Shown: positions 27,254 through 36,343, numbered from the stretch's first letter. The stretch is 58,962 nucleotides of DNA from Verrucomicrobiaceae bacterium (GCA_029865835.1 JARXAL010000044.1:1-58962), one strand, 5' to 3'. Notes: a model not told the origin generated them from the letters alone. Program-made: numbers and translations.

Positions 27254-28702
27254 TCAGTCGAATGCAGCGTCCGAGGCTAGCGCCATTTCCCGATCGTGTT
27301 CGGCCTTCGTCTTGCCTTGGGAATTGACCTTTTTGCCTTTTTTGGCTGGCTTGCCTCGGGGGGTGAGCGAGAGGTCGAATTCATTTTTCTGAGCAACACC
27401 AGGGGTGCTGCGCCCGGTGCTGATGTAGCGCTGCATGAGTATCTCGAGGTCTTTAGCGATCTCGCTGTTTGCGGCCACAACGTCCTGGGTCTCACTCAAG
27501 TCAGTAGTCAGGTTGTAAAGTTTGCGGCTGCCGTCCTTCATAAAGATGAGTTTCCAAGGGCCCCGTCGAATCGCGAGGTCAGCGGAGGCGGACTGATGGA
27601 TGGTTGCCTCACGAACTTCTGATGTGGCCGTGCCGAGGAGTTCAGGGATCAGACTCACACTATCTTCGCCTGCCTCGTCGGGAAGGGTGGCGCCTGAGAT
27701 CTCAGCGGCGGTGGCCATAAGGTCGTTTAGACATACTGTGTGGTGGTTGATGGAACCAGGTTTTACTTTGCCAGGCCAACGAGCAATGAAAGGCACGCGA
27801 TGCCCGCCCTCGTAAATGCTGCGTTTGGAATCACGTAAGGGCTTGTAGGAACGATGTTCGGCGCCGTTGTCACTGGTGGCGATGATGAGGGTGTTCTCGG
27901 CGAGGTTCTTTCGATCCAGCGCTTCAACAAGCTTTCCTAGCATCGCATCACCTTGGTAAAGCCAGTCGCCGTATTGGGGATCACTTTTCACAAGGTCTTG
28001 GGCACCACTTTTACCGACGAACTCTGCTGCCGGTTCAATCGGCTCATGTGGGATTCCCAGAGGGAAGTAGAGAAAGAATGGCTCGTCGCTCTTGCACTGC
28101 TCGAGCCAATCGATCGCTTTTTTGAGCATCAGCGGTTGATTTTCGACTGACTTCACATGGGTGACGACTTGATCCTGTTCGATGATCGTGCCGATGTTTC
28201 GGGCGTGGGTGAAGCCGTAGAAGTAATCGAAGCCGAGGGTGTTCGGGCCACCCGTCATGCGGGCACCGATGGGCACCTCTTTTTCACTACCGGGATTTTC
28301 CTTTCCCCAGTCCATGCCGAGGTGCCACTTTCCCACACAGGCGGTTGCATAACCTTGCTGTTTGAGAATTGAAGCCACGGTCATGCGGTTCGGCGGGATG
28401 ATGGGTTTGGAAAAGGTGGTGAGAACGCCAAACTGCCCCAGTCGTGCGGGATAGCGCCCTGTAAGCACTCCGTAGCGCGTTGGTGTGCAAACGGCAGCAG
28501 CGGTGTGCGCGTCGGTGAACCGCATGCCCTCGGTCGCGAGTTTATCAAGGTTTGGCGTGCGCAGTGCTGAATTGGGTTGATAGCATTGTGGCTGGCTATA
28601 ACCCAGATCGTCGAAAAGCACGAAGATGATGTTGGGCTTGGCTTGAGCCGATAGCTGCGAGGCGAATGCAAAGAAAAGAAAAGTGATCAGGCCGGAACGC
28701 AT
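27254..28702 (-). CDS. Secreted S1-family sulfatase (arylsulfatase-like)
   Basis: 482 residues. Signal peptide, K-P-N-I-I-F-V-L-F-D-D-L-G-Y, Cys72 in V-C-T-P-T-R-Y-G-V-L-T-G-R-Y (a canonical C-x-P-x-R site), G-K-W-H-L-G and S-D-N-G-A-E. The C-terminal segment has L-A-I-R-R-G-P-W-K-L followed by L-Y-N-L-T-T-D-L-S-E-T, typical of bacterial arylsulfatases. The last 40 residues are Lys-rich. A TGAAACG element (on +) lies 10 bases before the ATG, as in three other sulfatases of this island. Confidence 0.93.
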   Translation of the reverse strand: MRSGLITFLFFAFASQLSAQAKPNIIFVLFDDLGYSQPQCYQPNSALRTPNLDKLATEGMRFTDAHTAAAVCTPTRYGVLTGRYPARLGQFGVLTTFSKPIIPPNRMTVASILKQQGYATACVGKWHLGMDWGKENPGSEKEVPIGARMTGGPNTLGFDYFYGFTHARNIGTIIEQDQVVTHVKSVENQPLMLKKAIDWLEQCKSDEPFFLYFPLGIPHEPIEPAAEFVGKSGAQDLVKSDPQYGDWLYQGDAMLGKLVEALDRKNLAENTLIIATSDNGAEHRSYKPLRDSKRSIYEGGHRVPFIARWPGKVKPGSINHHTVCLNDLMATAAEISGATLPDEAGEDSVSLIPELLGTATSEVREATIHQSASADLAIRRGPWKLIFMKDGSRKLYNLTTDLSETQDVVAANSEIAKDLEILMQRYISTGRSTPGVAQKNEFDLSLTPRGKPAKKGKKVNSQGKTKAEHDREMALASDAAFD

Positions 28703-28712
28703 GGTGCGTGCG

Positions 28713-28719
28713 TGAAACG
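28713..28719 (-). promoter_or_regulatory. Shared leader element upstream of a sulfatase
   Basis: CGTTTCA on the - strand, ending 10 bases before the ATG at 28702. The same 7 bases occur at nearly the same distance before three other sulfatase starts (30394, 33227, 56959). The function is unknown; it could be an operator, a leader-RNA element or simply shared ancestry of the leaders. Confidence 0.4.
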
Positions 28720-28807
28720 TAGGTTTTGTTCAGACATTTCATCAAAATGTGTGTTCATGGGCTTTCCATTGCCGAAACAGGGAAGGGTTGGGCACCGAGT
28801 GAAAACC

Positions 28808-30394
28808 TTATTTGGTTGATGGAACGATGAATTCGTTGCGAGTCAGTTTGCCGTTTCCATCTCGATCGAAGTTCTTGTAGCGCGATTCTAGGTTGGTTTC
28901 TCCTTTGAGTCCGGAAGTGTATTCTTCGAGTGAGAGGGTGTCGTCTTTGTTCGTGTCCCAGCGGACGAAGGCTTTTGCCCGTATTTCGGGGGTGGTTTTG
29001 AATTTGTTGGCGCTTGGCTTTGCTTGAGACGGCGTCTGTTCGACGGAATGCTTGGTGATGCAGTCGGGATTGGGCGACGTGGGTAATGTTGCTTTCCAAT
29101 CGAGCGCGAGTTTGGTCAGGCGGGCAACGATGTCGGGATGGGTTTGAGACACATCGATGGACTCGGCGCGGTCATTTTTGAGCTGATGCAATTCAAGGCG
29201 CTGGGCATCATCCGACAGGACGAGTTTCCAATCGCCATCACGCACGGCGAGCCGGGGCCAATAGTCGGGTTCGGCCCGCATGCCGAGCCAATGCCAGAAA
29301 ATGGGGCGGGTGCGGGGAGTGTTTTGACCCTTGAAGGTGGCGATCAGGTTCTCACCATCGCAGGCGTAGTCGGGGGGTAAAGATATGCCTGCGGCGGCGC
29401 AGAGTGTGGGCAGCAAATCAACGGCAGTAAAAACGGTGGTATTATTTTTGGTGTCTGCGGGTGTGTGGCCGGGCCAGCGGACGATGAAAGGCACACGCAC
29501 ACCGCCTTCAAACAAACTGCGCTTGCGACCTCGCAGGCCACTCGTTTCGCCAACGCTGTAATAAGTGCCGTAGCCGGTGACCTGGGCGTCCAAGTCAGCC
29601 TTTTGAGGCGAGTCTTTCGCCGCGGTGTGTTCTGGACCGTTGTCGCTTGAGAACATCACGATAGTACTTTCCTCTAATCCCTCTGATTTCAAAGCATCAA
29701 GGATCTGGCCAACAGCGTTGTCGCCATCAGTGATGACGGCGGCATAGACCTGTTTTTGAGGATCGAGATGCTTCCATTTTTGCATGGACTCAGATGTTGG
29801 AATGTGCGGTGTGTGGCTTTCGTGAATCCAGGCGTTGATAAAGAATGGCCTGTCGCGATTGGCCTTGATGAAAGCCACCGTATTTGCTGCTGTGGCATGC
29901 AAATCGGCAGATTCCCATTCTGCACCGCCATTAAAAACGGCCGAGGCATCATAACCATACGCTTCGGGCTTTGGTGCGCCTCGAGTCTCTCTATTGGTCA
30001 GGTGCCACTTGCCGAAATGCGCGGTTTGATATCCGGCCTGCTTTAAAAAGCGAGGCAGGGACGGTGCCTTTGGGTCCAGCCAGTCGGGCATGCCACGTTC
30101 GTGATTCTGCTCAGGCGTGGCGAAATGCTGGTGCACAGAGAATCGCGCTGGGTAGTTTCCGGTGATCACGGCGGCGCGACTCGGGGAGCAGACGGGATTG
30201 AGGACGTTGAACTGCTGAAAGTCGGTGCCCTCGCTGGCGAGTCGATCCAGGTTCGGCGTTTTTAGCCAGGTGCTGCCATGGTAGGAAAGGTCACCCCAAC
30301 CCCAGTCGTCGGCATAGATCAAGACAATGTTGGGTTTCGTTTCCGCCAGGAGGGGCGCCGAGAGAGCAAAGATGAATAGGATGAAAGATCGCAT
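28808..30394 (-). CDS. Secreted S1-family sulfatase with C-terminal EF-hand pair
   Basis: 528 residues. Signal peptide, K-P-N-I-V-L-I-Y-A-D-D-W-G-W-G-D-L, Cys69 in V-C-S-P-S-R, G-K-W-H-L and S-S-D-N-G-P-E. After the catalytic domain (which ends near residue 445) come two EF-hand-like loops, D-T-N-K-D-D-T-L-S-L-E-E-Y and D-R-D-G-N-G-K-L-T-R-N-E-F. Both have the spaced acidic ligands for calcium, so the enzyme may be calcium-stabilised or docked through this tail. Start at the ATG at 30394; a TGAAACG element lies 11 bases upstream. Confidence 0.93.
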   Translation of the reverse strand: MRSFILFIFALSAPLLAETKPNIVLIYADDWGWGDLSYHGSTWLKTPNLDRLASEGTDFQQFNVLNPVCSPSRAAVITGNYPARFSVHQHFATPEQNHERGMPDWLDPKAPSLPRFLKQAGYQTAHFGKWHLTNRETRGAPKPEAYGYDASAVFNGGAEWESADLHATAANTVAFIKANRDRPFFINAWIHESHTPHIPTSESMQKWKHLDPQKQVYAAVITDGDNAVGQILDALKSEGLEESTIVMFSSDNGPEHTAAKDSPQKADLDAQVTGYGTYYSVGETSGLRGRKRSLFEGGVRVPFIVRWPGHTPADTKNNTTVFTAVDLLPTLCAAAGISLPPDYACDGENLIATFKGQNTPRTRPIFWHWLGMRAEPDYWPRLAVRDGDWKLVLSDDAQRLELHQLKNDRAESIDVSQTHPDIVARLTKLALDWKATLPTSPNPDCITKHSVEQTPSQAKPSANKFKTTPEIRAKAFVRWDTNKDDTLSLEEYTSGLKGETNLESRYKNFDRDGNGKLTRNEFIVPSTK

Positions 30395-30405
30395 GGATAA
30401 AGTTT

Positions 30406-30412
30406 TGAAACG
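30406..30412 (-). promoter_or_regulatory. Shared leader element upstream of a sulfatase
   Basis: CGTTTCA on the - strand, 11 bases before the ATG at 30394. It is one of four occurrences at a near-constant position in sulfatase leaders. Confidence 0.4.
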
Positions 30413-30460
30413 CAGATTCGATAACCCAATGTCAGCGAATGCCTGGTCAGGGCGAGCCGA

Positions 30461-31612
30461 TCATCCATTCACCAAGTGGTTAGGAAAGTCGGAAACGCGT
30501 TCACAGGCGATCTGTTCCATGACTTGCTGCAACTGACGTTTGAGCATGATGATGGTGTGATCGCCGCCACTGGCACCGAGGGCGCCGACACCATACATGA
30601 AGGAACGTCCCATGAAGGCGAATTTGGCTCCACTGGCAAGGGCGCAGGCGATGTCCGGTCCGCTGCGGACGCCACTATCGATCATGAGGGTGGTGCGGGT
30701 GCCGAACTCTTTGGCGAGGGAGGTGAGAGGTTTGATGGTGGATTGGCCGGCGTCGAGTTGGCGGCCGCCATGATTGGAAACGATGATGCCGTCGGCGCCT
30801 AAGCGGATGGCCTTCTCGGCATCGTCGGCGTTGACGATTCCCTTGACCACGAGCTTGCCTTGCCAGCGGTCTCTGATGGCTTTGATTTTGTCCGTGTTGA
30901 GGCGGCCGGAGAAGGTCTTATTCATGAACAGGCCGAGGTGTTTCATCGTGAGGCCTTTGGGGATGTAGGGCTTCATGGTTTTGAACTCGGGTGCTCCGGC
31001 TAAGAGTTGGCCGAAAGACCAAGTGGGGTGCATCATCATCTGGGTGATATTTCGCATCGACATTTTAGGAGGAATCGAGAGTCCATTGCGAATTTCCTTG
31101 GGGCGATAGGCGAAGGTGGGTGTGTCGGCAAGGATAACGAGCACCGGAAAGCCTGCGGCTTCGACGCGGGATAGCAATTTGTCGCGCAGTTCCGTTTCAG
31201 CGGGGTGATAGAGCTGGAACCAAGCGTTGCCTTCGGTGAGTTCGGCAACGGTTTCGATGCTTGCCGTGGCGACCGTACTAAGGATGAAGGGGATGTTGTG
31301 CTGGCGAGCAGCTTTGGCCAGGATTTCGGTTGCGCGCGGCCAGATGAGGCCTTGCAAGCCGATGGGCGCTATGCCAAACGGAGCGTCATAGGTTTTGCCA
31401 AAGAGTTCCGTTGTCGTCGATGCACCGGCGAAGTCATTCAGGTACCAAGGTTTGAGTTGGACTTCCCGAATTTCCTCAGTGTTTCGACGGAGATTGATCT
31501 CTGAAAAGCAACCGCCTTCTAGGTATTCAAAGACAAAGCGAGGCGTGCGTTGGCGGGCGCGGTCACGCAGGTGCTCGGTGGAAGGGTATTGAGAGTTGAA
31601 GGTGTCGGACAT
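30461..31612 (-). CDS. FMN-dependent alpha-hydroxyacid dehydrogenase/oxidase (LldD-like)
   Basis: 383 residues, normal for the FMN-dependent alpha-hydroxyacid dehydrogenase family (L-lactate dehydrogenase, glycolate oxidase). The active site is clear: the substrate/FMN segment I-V-S-N-H-G-G-R-Q-L-D with catalytic His, the Lys of L-V-V-K-G-I-V, and the C-terminal FMN phosphate segment D-S-G-V-R-S-G-x-D-I-A. The family's A-P-I-G-L-Q-G-L segment is also present. No export signal, so it is cytoplasmic. Placed among sulfatases, it may oxidise a hydroxyacid released from the glycan; lactate is an equally likely substrate. Confidence 0.88.
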   Translation of the reverse strand: MSDTFNSQYPSTEHLRDRARQRTPRFVFEYLEGGCFSEINLRRNTEEIREVQLKPWYLNDFAGASTTTELFGKTYDAPFGIAPIGLQGLIWPRATEILAKAARQHNIPFILSTVATASIETVAELTEGNAWFQLYHPAETELRDKLLSRVEAAGFPVLVILADTPTFAYRPKEIRNGLSIPPKMSMRNITQMMMHPTWSFGQLLAGAPEFKTMKPYIPKGLTMKHLGLFMNKTFSGRLNTDKIKAIRDRWQGKLVVKGIVNADDAEKAIRLGADGIIVSNHGGRQLDAGQSTIKPLTSLAKEFGTRTTLMIDSGVRSGPDIACALASGAKFAFMGRSFMYGVGALGASGGDHTIIMLKRQLQQVMEQIACERVSDFPNHLVNG

Positions 31613-31691
31613 GCGCTGAATTATGGGGCGAGTTTAGTGGGAAAAACAATGCAGGGTTCGAGGCCGGGTGGCATGGCATGCGGGGGTGGCC

Positions 31692-33227
31692 TTAGTTGGG
31701 AGCCTTTTTTTGTGCGGTGGTTTGGAATGGCAGGTCGGTGTCCTGAGTAGAGGTGCGCCATTGGGTCATCTGATGCCGGAGACGTGCGACGATTTTGGCA
31801 TGAGCGGCATCATCGATAAGGTTTTCTACGGCCCAGGGGTCGGCGCCGAGGTCGTAGAGTTCTTCTTTTGGGGCGTCGGCGAGACAGAGATGGCGTAGGA
31901 GCTCATACGGCAGAGGTTGGTCGGATTGATGGCGGATGGCATCGTCATGCAGGTCGATACCGTATTGAGGACCTGGATCACCGTATTCGCCGCTGCCGCT
32001 TCCGATGAAAAGGGCTTGTTCGGCCGGGCCTTTGAAGGTGTCTTGAAAGACGTTGGCGATGTAGTAGTAGCGTCCATCGCAGACGGCGCGGGCCTTGGTG
32101 GGCTTTTGCCCCTTCGGGGCGGAGGAGGAGCCATGATTGGTCTCAGTCAGGATGGTGCTGCGATCCGGCAGTGTATCGGACTTGCCTGAAAGGATGGGCC
32201 AGAGGGATTTGCCGTGGCAGACCTGTTGTGGCGCGATTCCGAAAGCTTCGAGGAAGGTGGGATTGAAGTCCATCTGTGAGATGGGGGTGTCGAGTGTGCG
32301 CCCCGTTTTGATGCCGGGTCCTTTGATGTAGCAGGGGACATGAGTGCCGGCGGGGTAGACGCTCGTTTTGCCACGGGCGACCGGGATGCCGTGATCACCG
32401 GTGAAGACCACGATCGTGTTGTCTGACTGGCCGCTGGCTTCGAGTTTTTTCAGCATGGTGCCGACAAAAGCGTCTATGTTAAGAATGCAGGAATAGTATT
32501 GGGCGAGGTCGATGCGTGAGGCGGGTGTGTCTGGCAGCCACGGGAGCATTCGAATGATGCTGGGATTGACATCCGTTGGGGCGGAATTGCGGTCCTTGGG
32601 ATTGGTCAGTTTCTTTTGAACATGCCTCCAAAATGGAGCGTGGGTGTCCCCAGGATTGCACCAGAAGAGCCAAGGTTTTTCGCCTGCGGCTTTGATGACG
32701 GCGTCTAAATCACTGGTTTCGACGAAGGCATCGTACGGAAAATTGCGTGCGGGTTGCTGGTGCAGTTTGCCTGAGAGCGCACAATAGATGCCGTTCGCCT
32801 TCATGGCTTGGATAAAATTGGGAATGCCTTCATGCATTCCACCTGCCGCCAAAAAGGTGGGGTCATTTGCCTTGGTGATGGGATTTGGAAGAGGAATCCA
32901 TTGCTCTGGTCCGCCGAGTTTGGGATGATGGTTGTGGCAGTTGCGCCAGATGCCGTTGGTGTGCGGGATGAGTCCGCTATAGATGGCGGATTTGCTGGGT
33001 GAACAGACGCTTTGGCCGCAGAAGGCACGTGTGAAATTCACACTTTCCGCCGCGAGTTTGTCGAGGTTTGGCGTCTTTAGTCCAGCGATGTGGGAGTTTG
33101 GCTCACGGGCAGCGCGCTCGCTGGTGTAATAGCCGAGATCTTCGACATAGATGAAGAGGATGTTGGGCTTTGCTGCAAGGAGTGAAGAGCAGAATGCGAA
33201 GAAGATGAGAGGAAGGGCGTGACGCAT
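31692..33227 (-). CDS. Secreted sulfatase, N-sulfoglucosamine sulfohydrolase-like, with atypical C-S-P-S-K motif
   Basis: 511 residues from the ATG at 33227, which begins a good signal peptide; the frame extends further upstream to 33281. K-P-N-I-L-F-I-Y-V-E-D-L-G-Y shows Glu in place of the first Asp of the usual D-D. Cys75 lies in V-C-S-P-S-K-S-A-I-Y-S-G, where the Arg of C-x-P-x-R is Lys (codon AAA). The following P-H-T-N-G and the F-T-G-D-H-G segment resemble heparan N-sulfatases. The Lys may weaken formylglycine formation or mark a different maturation route. A TGAAACG leader element precedes it. Confidence 0.88.
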   Translation of the reverse strand: MRHALPLIFFAFCSSLLAAKPNILFIYVEDLGYYTSERAAREPNSHIAGLKTPNLDKLAAESVNFTRAFCGQSVCSPSKSAIYSGLIPHTNGIWRNCHNHHPKLGGPEQWIPLPNPITKANDPTFLAAGGMHEGIPNFIQAMKANGIYCALSGKLHQQPARNFPYDAFVETSDLDAVIKAAGEKPWLFWCNPGDTHAPFWRHVQKKLTNPKDRNSAPTDVNPSIIRMLPWLPDTPASRIDLAQYYSCILNIDAFVGTMLKKLEASGQSDNTIVVFTGDHGIPVARGKTSVYPAGTHVPCYIKGPGIKTGRTLDTPISQMDFNPTFLEAFGIAPQQVCHGKSLWPILSGKSDTLPDRSTILTETNHGSSSAPKGQKPTKARAVCDGRYYYIANVFQDTFKGPAEQALFIGSGSGEYGDPGPQYGIDLHDDAIRHQSDQPLPYELLRHLCLADAPKEELYDLGADPWAVENLIDDAAHAKIVARLRHQMTQWRTSTQDTDLPFQTTAQKKAPN

Positions 33228-33236
33228 GACGTGACT

Positions 33237-33243
33237 TGAAACG
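33237..33243 (-). promoter_or_regulatory. Shared leader element upstream of a sulfatase
   Basis: CGTTTCA on the - strand, 9 bases before the ATG at 33227. It is one of four occurrences at a near-constant position in sulfatase leaders. Confidence 0.4.
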
Positions 33244-33324
33244 GTCACTTTGGCCACACATTCCAGCAAAGAGTGTGTCAAATCTAGCAGATGAGAGCCC
33301 GTTGGGGTGGAATCCTGGTCGAGG

Positions 33325-34899
33325 TTACTTCCCGGTGACTGAATCGATCTCTGATAGTTCCTGCATTGCGCGTACGGCCATCAGTTCGCAATTGAACCAC
33401 ATGGTTGGCCCACCCGACTTCATGAGCCAAGTCAGGTAACGGCCCGGTGCTCTTTTATTACTCTGACTGCGGACCAACGTGCCGGCGAGCGCTTGAGCTT
33501 TTTGCAGGTTCAGGGCATCGCCAGTGACGCGATAGGCGGCGATGTAAGTGCGAATGAGCTTCGCGGAGCTTGCGCAGACTGGCGCGTAGCAGCGGTATTG
33601 CTCCAGCACGCAGGGGAGGAGCCAATTTTTCGACTTCGCGCTGGCTTGTCCATCTTCGTTCTGCCCGCCGGGGCGGTTTTCTGGAGGCTGATCCCAGATG
33701 ACAAACTGATCCTCTGCAAAGCGCAACAGATCGAGCGCCAGCGTCTGCTCATCGGGTGTCGATTTGGCGCTGCTGAGCAAATGAATCGCGAAATCGCAGG
33801 CTTCGTGCTTCGTCAGGTTCTCATATGGCGGCAGTGGTTTCACGTCCTCGAACTGGCCCTGCCAGTTCCAGGTGCGCACCGGGTTTTGCATGATCCACGC
33901 TACTGCTTTGTTGCGCATGGCGTCAAAGCGTTGTTCCTGAGTGACTTTCGTGAGTTGATCGAGAAACTCGATGACCAACGTGGGAACCAACACGTTGTCA
34001 GTGGCTGCCTTGCCATCTTTCGGAGTTACAAAAAGCAGCCAGCTTCCGTCGTCGCGTTGCTGTTTTGCATAGGTTTCAGCGATCCGAATGGCTGCGTCGA
34101 GATACTTTGGGTCCTTTGTCGCTGCATAGACAACCAGAAGATAACGACCGGCCTCAGCGCCGCAGTTCGTCATGTAATTTGCTGAATTCATGTGTCCGGT
34201 CATGCGCTCACGGAACTTCGTTGGATGATACGTCGGTGGATGAAACGCCCATGCGGACTCCGCGGGCAAACAAAGCGCCAGCAATGTGTCCGCCGCACGT
34301 CGAGCAGCTTGCAAAGCCTCTGCCGCGTCGGGAGGCTCAGGTTTCTGCGTGGCATAGACAGCCAACGCTGAGGCAGCAGCTCCGATGATCTTCGACGGAT
34401 AACGATAGAGATGAAACTGCTCGTCGATCTCGCCTGTTGTAAACCAGCATTTCAAGTCTGCCGAATGCACCAGCGCCTCCAGGGCTATGCGGGCGCTTTC
34501 GCCCCATCGTTGATCCGCATTGGCAGCTTCCGGCTTAAACACGGCTGCTCGATGAAACTCCCGCGTCATCTGTGCTCCTAGCCTCGTGCCCGCCGCGTTC
34601 AGTGCCTCGATACTCAGCGTCGTTTTGCCCGTCGGGATCTTTAGCCACACCGGTGAAAGATCTGCACTCGGAGTCTCTGCTTCGAAGACTAGCTTGTCAC
34701 CGGACGCAGTGATCAGTTCGAAACGATACGATTTGGCATCTTTGACCTCCTGGAAATCAAACGAGGGTGCAAACTGGAACAGCACAGCGCTTTGATTCCA
34801 AAATGGCACCCCTTTACGCACTGGTGTTTCCGATTCCTCAAGGGCTTGCTCAGCGAACAGTGGCGATGAGGCGATGAGAGCGAGGAGGACGCGCTTCAT
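33325..34899 (-). CDS. Secreted alpha/alpha-toroid-like protein, putative carbohydrate-active enzyme
   Basis: 524 residues with a short signal peptide. An N-terminal beta-sandwich-like segment (about 25-125) precedes a long helical region (about 130-515). The helical region has repeated aromatic and acidic helices such as A-A-R-R-A-A-D-T-L-L, A-I-R-I-A-E-T-Y-A-K-Q-Q-R-D-D-G-S-W and the C-terminal W-F-N-C-E-L-M-A-V-R-A. The D-D-G-S-W motif is common in toroid-fold glycosidases and polysaccharide lyases. I do not recognise the exact family; candidates are an unsaturated-uronyl hydrolase or a lyase. The start overlaps the stop of the sulfatase upstream by 4 bases (ATGA), so the two are translationally coupled. 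Confidence 0.7.
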   Translation of the reverse strand: MKRVLLALIASSPLFAEQALEESETPVRKGVPFWNQSAVLFQFAPSFDFQEVKDAKSYRFELITASGDKLVFEAETPSADLSPVWLKIPTGKTTLSIEALNAAGTRLGAQMTREFHRAAVFKPEAANADQRWGESARIALEALVHSADLKCWFTTGEIDEQFHLYRYPSKIIGAAASALAVYATQKPEPPDAAEALQAARRAADTLLALCLPAESAWAFHPPTYHPTKFRERMTGHMNSANYMTNCGAEAGRYLLVVYAATKDPKYLDAAIRIAETYAKQQRDDGSWLLFVTPKDGKAATDNVLVPTLVIEFLDQLTKVTQEQRFDAMRNKAVAWIMQNPVRTWNWQGQFEDVKPLPPYENLTKHEACDFAIHLLSSAKSTPDEQTLALDLLRFAEDQFVIWDQPPENRPGGQNEDGQASAKSKNWLLPCVLEQYRCYAPVCASSAKLIRTYIAAYRVTGDALNLQKAQALAGTLVRSQSNKRAPGRYLTWLMKSGGPTMWFNCELMAVRAMQELSEIDSVTGK

Positions 34900-36296
34900 G
34901 GTGAGGTCGTGGACTCGAGGTGGGCAGCGAGCCGCTCGCGCATTCTCGCCATGCGCTCGGCCTGAGCGGGTTGCTTGGCGAGGTTGTGGAGTTCTTCTGC
35001 ATCGGTGCGGAGGTCGTAGAGGAGTTCTTCTCCGCCTTCCCAGGCGATGTAGCGGAAGGCATCGGTGCGCAGGCTATGGCCGGTTTGTTTCGTGTGCGGG
35101 GCGATCATGGTGCTGATGGCCACCTGCTTTCCTTTGGCGGTGGGATCGTCGAGCATGGGTTTGAGGCTGCGACCTTGCAGGTGCTTCGGCTTGGGCAATC
35201 CGGCGAGATCGCAGAGCGTGGGATAGATGTCCACCTGCTCGGCGAGGCCGCTGCGTGCTCCAGGTTTCACGCCGGGCGCGGCGATGATGAGCGGCACATG
35301 GTTCGCGCCTTCAAAGAGCGTTTGTTTGGCCCATAGGCCGTGTTCGCCGAGTTGGTAGCCGTGGTCGCCGGTGATCACGACGATGGTGTTTTCGGCGAGA
35401 TGCAGTTCATCGAGCTTTCCGAGCACGCGTGCGATTTGCGAGTCCACGAAGCTCGTGGAGGCCAAGTAGGCTTGCAGCGCGTCGCGGGCTTCATCGCGAG
35501 TCGGCGGGGCGTAACGGAAAACGTTGTTGTTGGGCCGCAGCGAGGCTTTGGGAAGATGCGCGAGGTCCTCGCCACCGTCGCGATAAAACGGCGGCAGGGT
35601 GAGCTGGGTCTTGTCGATGGCCTCAAAGAACGACTTCGGGGCCACAAATGGCGTGTGCGGCCGGATGAAGCCCACGGCGAGGAAAAACGGCTTCGCCTTG
35701 AACTGCTCCAGCGCGGCGATGGCATCATCGGCGATTGCGTAATCGGTGAAATCCGCCGCTGGCCGCGATGAGGCCGCGTAAGTGCGGTTGTAGCCCTCGC
35801 CCTTTGCCTTCGTGCGCGGTTTGTCGGCGGGATCGTTCGCCGTTTTGGCCTCGGTGAGGATTTCGTTGTCCCGGTGCAGCGCGGAGCCGAGTTCGACATC
35901 GAGCTTCGTCTTTGGATCAGGCACATGGAAGACTTTGCCCACACGCCCCGTGGCATAGCCGTGGTCCTTGAAGTGCTGCGGCAACGTCACCTCATCCGGC
36001 AGCGCCTTCCGCAGGCTCGTGCTGAGATCCATCACGGCCGTCTTCTCCGGATAGCAGCCCGTGAGAAACGAGCAGCGCGAGGGATTGCACAGCGCGAACT
36101 GAGTGTAGGCATGATCAAACCTCACCCCACGCGCCGCCAGCGCATCCATCCCCGGCGTGCGGACGCTTTGATTGCCATAGCAGCCCAACGTCGTCGTGAG
36201 GTCATCGACGATGATGAAGAGCACGTTCGGCTGCGAGGCATGAAGCGAGGAGCCAAGGGCAAGGAGGATGAGAAGAGAGCGAAGATAGGAGATCAC
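34896..36296 (-). CDS. Secreted sulfatase, iduronate-2-sulfatase-like
   Basis: 466 residues. Signal peptide, P-N-V-L-F-I-I-V-D-D-L-T-T-T-L-G-C-Y-G, Cys70 in A-L-C-N-P-S-R-C-S-F-L-T-G, G-K-V-F-H-V, A-V-G-F-I-R-P-H-T-P-F and I-T-G-D-H-G-Y-Q-L-G-E-H. The G-K-V-F-H and R-P-H-x-P-F features set the iduronate-2-sulfatase subgroup apart from arylsulfatases. Its stop overlaps the start of the toroid-like gene by 4 bases, which suggests desulfation and backbone processing by a coupled pair. Confidence 0.92.
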   Translation of the reverse strand: MISYLRSLLILLALGSSLHASQPNVLFIIVDDLTTTLGCYGNQSVRTPGMDALAARGVRFDHAYTQFALCNPSRCSFLTGCYPEKTAVMDLSTSLRKALPDEVTLPQHFKDHGYATGRVGKVFHVPDPKTKLDVELGSALHRDNEILTEAKTANDPADKPRTKAKGEGYNRTYAASSRPAADFTDYAIADDAIAALEQFKAKPFFLAVGFIRPHTPFVAPKSFFEAIDKTQLTLPPFYRDGGEDLAHLPKASLRPNNNVFRYAPPTRDEARDALQAYLASTSFVDSQIARVLGKLDELHLAENTIVVITGDHGYQLGEHGLWAKQTLFEGANHVPLIIAAPGVKPGARSGLAEQVDIYPTLCDLAGLPKPKHLQGRSLKPMLDDPTAKGKQVAISTMIAPHTKQTGHSLRTDAFRYIAWEGGEELLYDLRTDAEELHNLAKQPAQAERMARMRERLAAHLESTTSP

Positions 36297-36343
36297 AATA
36301 CTTTTGGGAACGTAAGGTTAATGAGCATTTATTGACGGCATAC

